The translations under genes were made by a program, and so were the position numbers. DNA of 64,000 nucleotides from Sinorhizobium numidicum (lineage in GTDB: Bacteria > Pseudomonadota > Alphaproteobacteria > Rhizobiales > Rhizobiaceae), in the NCBI RefSeq assembly GCF_029892045.1, contig NZ_CP120367.1:434001-498000 (forward strand), in the 5' to 3' direction. The notes under the pieces are model-generated. The model saw nothing but the letters and a program-made list of their open reading frames with translations, was not told the origin of the DNA and did not search any database. The first letter of the stretch is position 1. Each line of letters opens with the position of its first letter. This document shows positions 1 to 8,608 of the stretch, piece after piece.

Positions 1-1366
1 CCTCCAAACGTCGCCACAGGTCCGCGATCTCCCGCCTGGCGAGCGCCACAAGATGTCCGGACGCTTCATCGGACAGCGAAACGGGTTCATGCGGCGGTCG
101 GGAAAGACAAAGTGAGAGCGCGGTTTCGAAGGCATGCAGCGCTGCCGGCGCATCGCTCTCCTTGAGGCAGACGCCTAGGTAGAACTGGGGTGCCGCGAGC
201 GTTGTGTCCAGATAGATGACGCGCCGCAAGGCGGCCGCAGCCTCTTCAGTCGATCGCTCGCCCAGAAATGAGAGGCCCTGCAGGTAGTGCAATTCGGCCG
301 AGAGGGGATGGGCTTCGATCGCTTCTTCCGCGAGCTGAGCGGCACTGCGGATATCGCCCCGGCGCAGAAGGGTCCGAATCTTGCGGGCAATCGAGTTGGC
401 CCGGTCGTCATGAGCCGAGTCTGGCGCATGAGGGGAGTGGCCCGGAGTGGGCGGGATCTCGCTTAGCGCACGTTTTGCCCGGCGCGCTGAAACAGGCCCG
501 GTAGCGGCGATGAGGCTGTTGTTGGCCTGCCGCGGGGCCTCCAAGGGACGCCGATAAACCACGCCTGCAGATGTGATCGAAGTCTCGAACGGTGCATGCT
601 TCCAAAGCGGGGGATCGGCTGGAGCGGTCAGCAGCCAACCTCCCTTCGTCAGGCAGGCATACAACTGAAGCGCGATGCGCTGGACTGCGGCCGCGTCAAG
701 ATAGACGAGCACGTTGCGGCAAAGGATCAGGTCGAAATCGGAGAGACCTTTATCAGGTGCCGGAAGCGCGTCGGCTCCAAGAGTGTGGTGCGTGAAGCTC
801 AGCCGACGCGCCAAATCACTCTTCAGCCGAAACCGCGCTCCGTGCTTAGAAAAGTACCTTTCCTTCAGAATTTTGTCCGTATTTCTCAGAGACCATTCGC
901 TGTAATCACCCTTCATGGCGTCGGCGAGCGCGTTGCGGGATATATCGGATGCGGCTATCCGCGCATCTTCCGTAAGGCCATCTTCTTCGCAGAGAATGGC
1001 AAGCGAGTAGGGTTCTTCCCCTTTCGCGCAGCCGGCGCTCCACATCCGGAACGGCAAGCCCTGAGATCGGCTCCGGCGCAATTGCGGAAGAACCGTGCGT
1101 CTGACGAAGTCAAACTGGGCAGGACCGCGGAAGAAATAGCTTTCCCCAACAGTGACCTCGTCCACGAGCTCGTCTGTCAAATTCTGGTTTGTGTCGATCT
1201 GCTCAAGGAGGAGCCGGAGATCGTCGATGCCGCGCCGGGCCATCACCCGGCGGATTGCCGTGCCAGCAGCTTCTTCCCGGGATTGCGAAAGGCTCAGCCC
1301 CAGCTTCTCTGCTATCGCGGTAACGAGAACGGCGAACTGGACAGAATTTGCGCTTTTGACCTTCAC
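1..1366 (-). CDS. CheR-type protein-glutamate methyltransferase with C-terminal TPR-like region (partial, runs off the window)
   Basis: An open frame reads leftward from a GTG at 1366 to the window edge, about 455 residues without a stop. It predicts a SAM-dependent methyltransferase that would methylate glutamates of a chemoreceptor. Residues 1-70 resemble the helical CheR N-domain, followed by TVGESYFFR (72-80), the SAM-binding motif SAGCAKGEEPYS (110-121) and CRNVLVYL (about 216-223). After about residue 300 the sequence becomes helical and Ala/Leu-rich in a TPR-like way, as in CheR proteins of non-motility chemosensory systems such as WspC or FrzF. The GTG is preceded by a G-rich stretch, but an in-frame ATG at 1459 is possible. 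The neighbours downstream on the same strand lie outside the window, so the chemosensory system itself cannot be seen. Family assignment is firm; the specific pathway is inference. Confidence 0.85.
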   Translation of the reverse strand, partial: MKVKSANSVQFAVLVTAIAEKLGLSLSQSREEAAGTAIRRVMARRGIDDLRLLLEQIDTNQNLTDELVDEVTVGESYFFRGPAQFDFVRRTVLPQLRRSRSQGLPFRMWSAGCAKGEEPYSLAILCEEDGLTEDARIAASDISRNALADAMKGDYSEWSLRNTDKILKERYFSKHGARFRLKSDLARRLSFTHHTLGADALPAPDKGLSDFDLILCRNVLVYLDAAAVQRIALQLYACLTKGGWLLTAPADPPLWKHAPFETSITSAGVVYRRPLEAPRQANNSLIAATGPVSARRAKRALSEIPPTPGHSPHAPDSAHDDRANSIARKIRTLLRRGDIRSAAQLAEEAIEAHPLSAELHYLQGLSFLGERSTEEAAAALRRVIYLDTTLAAPQFYLGVCLKESDAPAALHAFETALSLCLSRPPHEPVSLSDEASGHLVALARREIADLWRRLE

Positions 1367-1546
1367 AACGTACCCCCGCCGGTAGATGCGGGATTCGCGG
1401 CGGCAACTGCCCGGCAGGGTCTGACGTTTGCAAGGGTTTGGCGCATTCTCGTTCCACATCCATTTCGCTCAACTATCGTAACTACGTCCTCGCAACGATT
1501 CGGGCTATTCGGCCGGATGGCTTAGAAAGCGGCCTAGCCGACCGGA

Positions 1547-2239
1547 CTAGCGCGAGCCTCTTTCGGCCATGGGCAACAGACGAGCGCCGGCCGCGGCAGC
1601 CTCCTGGCGGTTTCTCACCCGAAGGCTGCGGAAGAGCGCCGCCATATGGATCTTTACGGTTCCCTCGCCGAGGCGAAGCTTGCGGGCAATTTCCTTGTTC
1701 GAGAAGCCCTGGACGAGAAGCAATAGGACTTCGCGTTGCCTAGGGGTGAGGAATTCGACAGCCCGATGGACAAGCTCTTCGGGGCGCCCTTTCGTGGCCG
1801 GAGCCGACTCCATCTCCTGCGAAGGGGCGGTGCGGCCAGCCAACGAGGGCGGTACATAGATCGCGCCGCTCAAAATGGCGCGGATCGCTTCGGCAAGATC
1901 GTTTGCGCCGAGCCCTTTCGGCACATAGCCGTTTATGCCCGCAGACAAGGCAGACAAGATGTCCGAACGGCGTGATGACGCCGAGACGACGGCAACTTTC
2001 AGATCGGGGTGGACGTCGCGAACGGCGGCAAGACTGGCGGCACTCTCCATGCCAGGCATCGCGAGGTCGAACAATGCGAGCGAAATGTCGTCGCGCTCGG
2101 AAAGGCGCTCAATGGCTTCATCGAGTGACCTCGCTTCGATCACATCCGTAAAACCAAGCTTGGTCTTCAAGATAAAACTGAGCGCTATCCTGAAGAATTC
2201 ATCGTCATCGGCAATAAGTGCGACGTGTAACGCATCCAT
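1547..2239 (-). CDS. NarL/FixJ-type two-component response regulator
   Basis: This 230-residue protein has a receiver domain (about 1-120) followed by a LuxR-type helix-turn-helix (about 160-225). Acidic residues D11-D13, the phospho-acceptor D58 in LALFDLAMPG and a lysine in YVPKG match a functional receiver. The output domain carries LTPRQREVLLLL and SNKEIARKL, typical of GerE/LuxR recognition helices. It should bind DNA as a phosphorylation-driven dimer. No histidine kinase is adjacent. Its neighbours on the same strand are a CheR-like methyltransferase and a PAS-GGDEF-EAL protein, so it probably belongs to a sensory group. A 231-bp gap upstream (2240-2470) holds its promoter and no gene. 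Target genes are unknown. Confidence 0.9.
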   Translation of the reverse strand: MDALHVALIADDDEFFRIALSFILKTKLGFTDVIEARSLDEAIERLSERDDISLALFDLAMPGMESAASLAAVRDVHPDLKVAVVSASSRRSDILSALSAGINGYVPKGLGANDLAEAIRAILSGAIYVPPSLAGRTAPSQEMESAPATKGRPEELVHRAVEFLTPRQREVLLLLVQGFSNKEIARKLRLGEGTVKIHMAALFRSLRVRNRQEAAAAGARLLPMAERGSR

Positions 2240-2470
2240 TGCACTCTCCTCGCCGGCCGTCTGGCACTATGCGTGACCTTCAACCTTGGCGCCCGGCCTA
2301 CAACTAACGATCGTCTTCGCAAGAGTTCCCGTCATGCATTCTCGCGTTCAGTCTCAATGCGCGGTAGTGATGAGATAGTGCCACACACGTGCGGCAACGT
2401 GTACCCTTAAATCCCAACGGGTTAGGCTGCCGCCTGTGGCGGCGAACCAGCGGGAAACCGATAGGATGAT

Positions 2471-5400
2471 CTAATCTTCTCCTCTCAGTGGGCCGTCGGC
2501 GATCAGTTTGGAAATTTCCGACGCCGGCAAAGGGCGCGAGAAAATATAGCCCTGTACCTCGTCGAAACCTTCGGCGTTCACGGTTTTCAGCTGATCCTCA
2601 GTTTCGACCCCCTCGACGGTTGTCATCATGCCGAGGCTCTGTCCAAGACCCGCAACGGCCCTGACGATTGCGAGCGACTCTTTCCCCTCCGGCAGATCCC
2701 GAACGAAGGTGCGATCGACTTTGATCTTGTCAAAGGGAAAACTACGGAGATAACCGAGAGACGAGTAGCCGGTGCCGAAATCGTCCATGGCGATCTTGAC
2801 GCCAAGCTCCCGTAATTGCTGAAGGAGCTCAAGATTGTGCTCGCTTTCGTCGAGCAGAACCGACTCTGTGATCTCCAACTGCAGCCGCGCAGGGTTCAGA
2901 CGAGCAGCCGAGATTGCATCGGCGACTGCCTTGACGAGCTTCGGGTGCTTGAACTGAACCGGTGACAGATTGACAGCGACGCTCACGTGCTCCGGCCAGG
3001 ATGAGGCCTGGAGACAGACTTGCTGCAAGACCCATGCACCGATCGGCACGATCAATCCGGTCTCTTCGGCAATAGGTATGAACTCCGAGGGTGCAATCAT
3101 GCCTCTTTCGGGATGACGCCAGCGCAACAAAGCTTCGCACCCTGTCACGTGTCGAGTCTGCAGGCTCACCAACGGCTGATAATGGAGCTCGAATTGGCCC
3201 CTTGCGAGCGCGTCACGCATCGTGAGCTTCATTTGCTGATGCGCTTGCAACTGCGCATGCATTGCGGCATTGAAGCGTCTATAGGTCCCGCGCCCGCCAG
3301 CTTTCGCGCTGTATAGTGCGATATCCGCAGCCTTGATCAGTTCGTCTGCGGAAGTCCCATCTTCAGGCGCAAAAGCAAGACCGACGCTGGCGCCGATCGT
3401 AATGTTGACGCCCTCGACATTGAACGGCTCGCTGAGGGTATCGATAATCCGCTGTGCCAAGGAAAAAGCATCGTCACGGCCCCTCGCCAGCGGCTGTATC
3501 ACCGCGAACTCATCACCACCGAGCCGCGCGACGGTGTCGATAATCCGAACAGACTGGATAAGCCGAGCCGATACGAGACGCAGCAGCGCGTCGCCGGTCG
3601 GATGCCCGTACGTGTCATTGACGGTTTTAAAGCCGTCGAGATCGAGACAGAGCACCGCCATGTGCTGAGAAGCGCCGCCCTTGCTCAAAGCCCTGTCAAA
3701 GCATTCACGGAAGAACATACGGTTCGCAAGCCCGGTCAGCATGTCGTGACGAGCCATGTGCGCCATCTGTTTGTGTGCCAGGAGACTATCCTCCTCCGCC
3801 CGCCGGCGATCGGTTATGTCTCGGAAGAAAACGGAAATGCCTTCCTGTGTGGGCGAGGCGTTTGCCTCGAGCCATATGTCGAGAGAAGGCAAATAATCCT
3901 CGAAGGCTGCACGGACGCGTCGATCCATGACATCCCGGCATCGCCTCGCGAAGGTTCCTTTTTTTTCCTGGGGGAATAATTTCCAAAGAACAGTTCCAAG
4001 CGCTTCATCCCCGATCTGCAGGAGTTTCTTGGCATTCTCATTCAGATAGCGAATGCGCCACCGTGCATCGAGCAGCATGACACTATCCATTGTGCTGTCG
4101 AGAACTGCGGAAAGTTGCTGGGCGGCAGCTTCGGCCCGCTTTTGTGCTTGAGCGATTTCTTCGCTGGCGCGCCTCGCCTGCGTGATGTCACGCCAGATCG
4201 ACAGCATGCGAGCGGGCTTTCCGTCAGGCCCGATGATCGGAGCTGCGATCACATCCATGCATCGGTCTTCGCCCTGGGCATTTCGAACCGTGATCTCGAA
4301 ACGAGCCGTCTCGCCCTCTCTGACCTTATCCCAGCCAGCTTCGACTATATGCGCATCGGAAGGCTTGCCGATAGCATCCCACGTTTGTGCTGCAACCTCG
4401 GCGTCATCGGTCAGGCCGAAGATCCTCCGCCCGGCCTTGTTCATAATAAGCGGGCGGCCTTCCATATCGAGAACGCGCACGCAGTCGGGACTGCTATCGA
4501 AAATGCTTCTGATGAAGGCCTGTGATTCCTGTTGGGCCAGTTCAGCGGCTCGACGCTCAGTTATATCGAGGGCTGAGCCCACATATCCGAGAAACGTTCC
4601 GTCGGCGGAAAACCGCGGTTGGCCGACATCGAGCATCCATGCCCAGCTTCCATCGGCACGCCGCAATCGGTACTCGCTGCGCACCGGCTCCTGGCTCGTG
4701 TGTGCCTCAAAGAAGGCTTGTGTCACCTTCTCTCGGTCATCGGGGTGGATGACATCGACCCAGCCGAAACCCAGCGCCTCTTCCTCCGTCTGTCCGGTGG
4801 TGTCCAGCCAAAGGCGGCTGAAGAAGCTTGTGTCGCCGTTCGGGTCTGCAACCCAGATCATCACCGGCGCGTCGTCGGCGATCGCTCGAAAACGTGCTTC
4901 ACTTTCACGCAAGGCATCAGTTGCGCGTCGGCGCTCGTCGACATCTTCCAAAACACCGTACCATCGCAAGATCCTGCCATCCGGCCCCCGCCGCGCTGCC
5001 GCACGCGCCCGGAACCAGCGATAGGACCCATTGGTGGTCAAAATCCTATACTCAAGATCCAAGGGCTCGCCACTGGAGAGCGATCGGCTCCATCGCTCCT
5101 GGAACGCGGTGGCGTCTTGCGGATGGACTGCCTTTGACCATCCGGTTCCAAGGGCTTCTCTTTTGGGTAAGCCGGTGAGCTCAGTCCATCGCCGGCCGAC
5201 TTCCAACACCTCTCCCGAGGCGTCTGCAGTCCAAGGGACTTGGGGGTGAAGGTCGACGAGAGATCGGTAGTGCGCTTCACTTGCTCTGAGCGTTTCTTCG
5301 GTCTCGCGAAGGTGAGTAATGTCCGCGATTACGGCTATTAGAAATTTCTCCTCCGTCGCGCCGACGGGGACCTTCACGCAGCGTTTCTTCGTCAGGAGTG

Positions 5401-5701
5401 TCCGAGTGAGACCGTCTGGTGCCGTAATTTGTTCTTCTAGCTGGTGATCCTCACCGGTCGAAAGTACGACCCTGTCGAGGGCCACGATCCTGTCGGCTTC
5501 CTCCCTTGGCAATATGTCATGGTCTGTCCGTCCGATGAGCTCATCCCGAGCTACGCCTAAGAGGTCGCACGCCGCCCTGTTGATGAAAACAAATCGCGAC
5601 GTATCGTCCTTGATAATCACGGGTTCGGCGATACCGTCGATAAGACGTTGAAAGAAGTCATGTGATTTTTTGGGCGAACTTTCGGACAGTGGAGCATTCA
5701 T
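2471..5701 (-). CDS. Multi-PAS GGDEF-EAL protein (putative bifunctional c-di-GMP cyclase/phosphodiesterase)
   Basis: A 1076-residue cytoplasmic protein with five successive PAS/PAC modules (about residues 20-640), a GGDEF domain and an EAL domain. The diguanylate cyclase signature GGDEF is intact at 728-732 and is preceded at the right distance by RIID, an RxxD inhibitory I-site. The phosphodiesterase signature EAL is intact at 856-858, and DDFGTGYSSL is present, so both activities are possible. No membrane segment or signal peptide is seen. I chose ATG 5701 because GGGGGA lies just upstream; a longer frame to 5773 exists without a ribosome site. PAS domains imply sensing of redox, oxygen or a small ligand, but no cofactor-binding residue can be named from sequence alone. 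The 217 bp upstream hold no gene. Confidence 0.93.
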   Translation of the reverse strand: MNAPLSESSPKKSHDFFQRLIDGIAEPVIIKDDTSRFVFINRAACDLLGVARDELIGRTDHDILPREEADRIVALDRVVLSTGEDHQLEEQITAPDGLTRTLLTKKRCVKVPVGATEEKFLIAVIADITHLRETEETLRASEAHYRSLVDLHPQVPWTADASGEVLEVGRRWTELTGLPKREALGTGWSKAVHPQDATAFQERWSRSLSSGEPLDLEYRILTTNGSYRWFRARAAARRGPDGRILRWYGVLEDVDERRRATDALRESEARFRAIADDAPVMIWVADPNGDTSFFSRLWLDTTGQTEEEALGFGWVDVIHPDDREKVTQAFFEAHTSQEPVRSEYRLRRADGSWAWMLDVGQPRFSADGTFLGYVGSALDITERRAAELAQQESQAFIRSIFDSSPDCVRVLDMEGRPLIMNKAGRRIFGLTDDAEVAAQTWDAIGKPSDAHIVEAGWDKVREGETARFEITVRNAQGEDRCMDVIAAPIIGPDGKPARMLSIWRDITQARRASEEIAQAQKRAEAAAQQLSAVLDSTMDSVMLLDARWRIRYLNENAKKLLQIGDEALGTVLWKLFPQEKKGTFARRCRDVMDRRVRAAFEDYLPSLDIWLEANASPTQEGISVFFRDITDRRRAEEDSLLAHKQMAHMARHDMLTGLANRMFFRECFDRALSKGGASQHMAVLCLDLDGFKTVNDTYGHPTGDALLRLVSARLIQSVRIIDTVARLGGDEFAVIQPLARGRDDAFSLAQRIIDTLSEPFNVEGVNITIGASVGLAFAPEDGTSADELIKAADIALYSAKAGGRGTYRRFNAAMHAQLQAHQQMKLTMRDALARGQFELHYQPLVSLQTRHVTGCEALLRWRHPERGMIAPSEFIPIAEETGLIVPIGAWVLQQVCLQASSWPEHVSVAVNLSPVQFKHPKLVKAVADAISAARLNPARLQLEITESVLLDESEHNLELLQQLRELGVKIAMDDFGTGYSSLGYLRSFPFDKIKVDRTFVRDLPEGKESLAIVRAVAGLGQSLGMMTTVEGVETEDQLKTVNAEGFDEVQGYIFSRPLPASEISKLIADGPLRGED

Positions 5702-5918
5702 GTCGGTCCCCCAAAACCATTTAAGCGGCCATCGATGTTCCATATAACAGAAGTCGAACCGCCGCCGGATCATACAACCTGCATTAACGGTTGCAGCAGC
5801 CGTCTGGTTCCCGCGTCGTCGCGTTTTTTATGATTTCCCACAAGGACTTGCTCGCGAACGCCGGGCGACGTCATCGCGGGGCCGAGGGGATGCATCAGAA
5901 ATGGCCGGTGAGACGGGC

Positions 5919-6950
5919 TCAGATATTCTCAGGAGTATAAATGTCGAAGGGCAGGAAAGTCTGTCCCGGAACGCCGGCCGCCCCCCGATTGATCGAGCCG
6001 ATCATCAGGTTGATCGTTTCTCGTGCGAGCGCTGAAACGGGTGTGGCGACCGCCATCATCACTCCCTCATCGGCAAGTGCGGCGCGTGACTCCGGTGTCA
6101 GTTCATTGACGACCACCAGCAGCTTGCCTTCGAGCTTTTCCTCACGGATTGCCGAAATCGCGCCCTCCATGCCGCCGCCGCAGACATAGAAGCCGATGAG
6201 GTCGGGATGCCGCTGCAACAGGTCGAGCGTCGCTTCATGGGTGATCTCGGGCGTGTCCAGGTTGACCATCGTGTCGAGGACTTCGAAATCGGGCGCGTTT
6301 TCACGAAAATAAGAGCGAAAACCGATCTCGCGCAGTTCATGCCCATGAAAGCGGTGACTGCCGACGAAGGCTGCGACCTTTCCTGGCCTTTTTGCCGCCT
6401 TGGCGATCATCCAGGCGGCAGTCCTTCCAACCTTCTGGTTGTTCAGCCCGATATAGCCTTCACGTACCCCGGCCGCAAAGTCGGAAAGGAGTGAAAAAAC
6501 GGGTATGCCGCGTTCCTTGAGTTCCTCGACGGCGGCCGCTACGGCCGGATAGTCGGGGGCAACGAGGGCAATCGCTTGATTGCGCGCCGCCATCGACTTG
6601 AGCTTCTCGGTGATGCCTGAAGGCGTTGAATTGGCGAGGAAATCAATCTGGGGGACGGCGCGGACGTTCGGCAGTGACAGCGCTGCGTTTTCGATTTCCT
6701 TTGCCACCGACTGATAGAAAGATTGCTGAGGTTTTTGCAGAAGAAAGCCCAGCCGATATTGGGGAAGATCCTCAAATACACGCTGCCGAAGAAGACCGAC
6801 CGCGTGATAGTCGATCGCCTTTGCCGCGTCATAGACCCGCCGCGCCGTTTCTTCCCGCACTGGATGGCGCCCGTTCAACACACGGTCGACCGTTGCAACA
6901 CTCACACCCGCCGCCCGAGCGAGGTCCGCGATTGTCGGCCTGCTGCTCAT
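5919..6950 (-). CDS. LacI-family transcriptional regulator
   Basis: A 343-residue protein. Its N-terminal LacI helix-turn-helix reads TIADLARAAGVSVATVDRVL, followed by the hinge helix and a periplasmic-binding-protein-like effector domain (about 60-340). I chose ATG 6950 because AGGGAGGAG lies upstream with normal spacing and the HTH starts at residue 5, as usual for LacI proteins; a longer frame to 7025 is unlikely. The gene is divergent from the moc-like demethylase operon and shares a 164-bp promoter region containing several inverted repeats. It is therefore the likely local regulator of that operon. The PBP-like domain resembles sugar/inositol-type effectors, which fits a rhizopine- or inositol-like inducer, but this is inference. 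Confidence 0.92.
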   Translation of the reverse strand: MSSRPTIADLARAAGVSVATVDRVLNGRHPVREETARRVYDAAKAIDYHAVGLLRQRVFEDLPQYRLGFLLQKPQQSFYQSVAKEIENAALSLPNVRAVPQIDFLANSTPSGITEKLKSMAARNQAIALVAPDYPAVAAAVEELKERGIPVFSLLSDFAAGVREGYIGLNNQKVGRTAAWMIAKAAKRPGKVAAFVGSHRFHGHELREIGFRSYFRENAPDFEVLDTMVNLDTPEITHEATLDLLQRHPDLIGFYVCGGGMEGAISAIREEKLEGKLLVVVNELTPESRAALADEGVMMAVATPVSALARETINLMIGSINRGAAGVPGQTFLPFDIYTPENI

Positions 6951-6976
6951 GGCCGCTCTCCTCCCTGACATTATTC

Positions 6977-7000
6977 CCTCATTCATGAGGTGGCCCACCT
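6977..7000. promoter_or_regulatory. Two abutting perfect inverted repeats in the lacI-moc divergent promoter
   Basis: CCTCATTCATGAGG (6977-6990) is a 14-bp palindrome with 6-bp arms. AGGTGGCCCACCT (6988-7000) is a second one with 6-bp arms. They overlap by three bases. Both lie between the regulator start (6950) and the operon start (7115), where a LacI-family operator is expected. Binding is not shown, only the symmetry. Confidence 0.5.
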
Positions 7001-7012
7001 GATGGTATTTGA

Positions 7013-7062
7013 GAGAATATATCATGACTGCATTGAGAACTCGCAGAAGTCAACATATTCTC
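7013..7062. promoter_or_regulatory. Widely spaced inverted repeat GAGAATAT...ATATTCTC
   Basis: GAGAATAT at 7013-7020 has an exact inverted copy, ATATTCTC, at 7055-7062. The start-to-start spacing is 42 bp, about four helical turns. The repeat lies in the divergent promoter region upstream of the mocD-like gene and could be a bipartite operator or a set of half-sites for a looping or activating protein. Confidence 0.4.
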
Positions 7063-7114
7063 GTTTTCATCGAATGGAGGCGCCGATCGGGAGTGGGCGC
7101 TTCGGGAGACAGGG

Positions 7115-8200
7115 ATGACGACGGTTCCCACGAAACGAGATTACAGCCTGCTCGGTCGCGATGCGGAGGCAGCCGTCGCCAACGGCCTTTCGGCCGCTGA
7201 GTGGTATCACACGGATATTCCGCGCAAGCAGATGAAAGAGCTGATGAAGCGCGAGGATGGCCCAGCTATCCGAGATACTCTCATATGGCTCGCCAGCTTG
7301 GCTCTCTTTGGCGGGCTTGGCATCTATTTTTGGGGCACCTGGTGGGCGATCCCGTTCTTTCTTGCCTATGGCGTCCTATACGGTTCGGCTTCCGACAGCC
7401 GCTGGCATGAATGCGGCCATGGCACCGCCTTCAAGACGATGTGGATGAACGACGCCGTCTACCAGATCGCCTGTTTCATGATCATGCGCAATCCGGTGAC
7501 CTGGCGCTGGAGCCATACCCGTCACCACACCGATACGGTCATTGTTGGTCGCGACCCGGAAATCGCCGTCATGCGGCCCCCCGACCTCCTGCGTCTCATC
7601 CTCAATTTCTTCGGGATCATCGACGTCTGGCATGCCGTTATCGACATGGTTCGGAACGCCTTCCGGGTGATCAGCGCCGCCGAGAAGACCTTCATCCCGG
7701 AAATGGAGCGGCCGAAGGCGATCCTCGTTGCCCGCATCTGGCTGGCGATCTATCTCGGTGCGATCGGCCTTTCGATCTATCTCAGCTCGATCCTGCCTTT
7801 GATGCTGATCGGACTGCCCCGGCTCTATGGCGCCTGGCATCACGTGCTGACCGGTTTGTTGCAGCACGGCGGTCTTGCCGACAACGTCACCGATCACCGG
7901 CTGAACAGCCGCACCGTCTATATGAATCCGGTCAGCCGCTTCATCTACTGGAACATGAATTACCACGTTGAACATCACATGTTCCCGATGGTGCCCTATC
8001 ATGCGCTGCCGAAACTGCATGAAATGATCAAGCACGATCTGCCGGCAGCCAATCCGTCGATGCTTCACGGTTATCGTGAAATGATCCCGGCCTTCCTCAG
8101 ACAGCTGCGCAACGAGGATTATTTCCTGAAGCGCGAATTGCCGCCGACGGCGAGGCCCTATCGCGAAGAGTTCCACAACGACCGGATCGCGGCCGAGTGA
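7115..8200 (+). CDS. mocD: Membrane di-iron oxygenase/desaturase family protein, MocD-like
   Basis: A 361-residue integral membrane protein of the fatty-acid desaturase/hydroxylase family. The three histidine boxes that bind the di-iron centre are present: H98ECGH102, H134TRHH138 and H284VEHH288. Hydrophobic segments surround them (about 56-92 and 205-245). GGGAGACAGGG precedes the ATG. The next two genes encode a Rieske ferredoxin and a ferredoxin reductase, so this is the terminal oxygenase of a three-component system. In rhizobial rhizopine catabolism MocDEF is reported as an oxygenase complex demethylating 3-O-methyl-scyllo-inosamine. Assignment to that substrate is inference, since the mocABC genes are not in the window. 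Other O- or N-methylated substrates are possible. Confidence 0.85.
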   Translation: MTTVPTKRDYSLLGRDAEAAVANGLSAAEWYHTDIPRKQMKELMKREDGPAIRDTLIWLASLALFGGLGIYFWGTWWAIPFFLAYGVLYGSASDSRWHECGHGTAFKTMWMNDAVYQIACFMIMRNPVTWRWSHTRHHTDTVIVGRDPEIAVMRPPDLLRLILNFFGIIDVWHAVIDMVRNAFRVISAAEKTFIPEMERPKAILVARIWLAIYLGAIGLSIYLSSILPLMLIGLPRLYGAWHHVLTGLLQHGGLADNVTDHRLNSRTVYMNPVSRFIYWNMNYHVEHHMFPMVPYHALPKLHEMIKHDLPAANPSMLHGYREMIPAFLRQLRNEDYFLKRELPPTARPYREEFHNDRIAAE

Positions 8201-8256
8201 GGCGCCGGGTAGCGCGCACCTGGCAATCAAGACAACTCGCATGAATGGAGGAAACC

Positions 8257-8574
8257 ATGAGCTCGAACTGGGTCGAGGTTTGTGCGGCCGGCGAAATCGA
8301 CGAGGAAGACGTGATCCGCTTCGACCATGAAGGACGCACCTTCGCCGTCTATCGCAGCCCCGATGACGAGTATTTTGCGACCGATGGGCTTTGCACCCAC
8401 GAGCACATTCATCTGGCCGACGGCCTGGTGATGGACGATATCATCGAATGTCCGAAGCATAATGGCCGCTTTAATTACAAGACCGGCCAGGCCAGGGGCG
8501 CGCCTGTCTGCGTCAACCTCAGGACCTATCCGGTCAAGGTCGAGGGCGGTAGTGTCTTCATAGCGATCGCTTGA
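8257..8574 (+). CDS. mocE: Rieske-type [2Fe-2S] ferredoxin, MocE-like
   Basis: A 105-residue soluble ferredoxin. The Rieske ligands are visible as CTHEH and, about 18 residues later, CPKHNG. It would carry electrons from the reductase encoded downstream to the MocD-like oxygenase. I chose ATG 8257 (MSSNWVEV) because GGAGGAAACC sits directly upstream; an in-frame ATG at 8245 has no ribosome site. It lies 56 bp after mocD and 34 bp before the reductase gene. The length is normal for biphenyl-dioxygenase-type ferredoxins. The role as oxygenase partner is well supported by context. Confidence 0.92.
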   Translation: MSSNWVEVCAAGEIDEEDVIRFDHEGRTFAVYRSPDDEYFATDGLCTHEHIHLADGLVMDDIIECPKHNGRFNYKTGQARGAPVCVNLRTYPVKVEGGSVFIAIA

Positions 8575-8608
8575 AGATCAACGTCCGAGCGCGGGAAGGG
8601 AGGAAAGC

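Noticed and set aside
596..1525. 309-residue rightward open frame
   Set aside because: It is antisense to the CheR-type gene, whose SAM and CRN motifs are in place; the rightward product has no family features.
4182..5024. 280-residue rightward open frame inside the GGDEF-EAL gene
   Set aside because: A Ser/Arg-rich antisense shadow produced by high GC; the PAS repeats are clearly coded on the other strand.
7115..8200. Fatty-acid or carotenoid desaturase reading of the MocD-like gene
   Set aside because: The histidine boxes fit, but the adjoining Rieske ferredoxin and reductase point to an oxygenase complex rather than a lipid desaturase; kept only as an alternative.
7376..8242. 288-residue leftward open frame over mocD
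   Set aside because: Antisense to the histidine boxes of the oxygenase; low-complexity and without recognisable domains.
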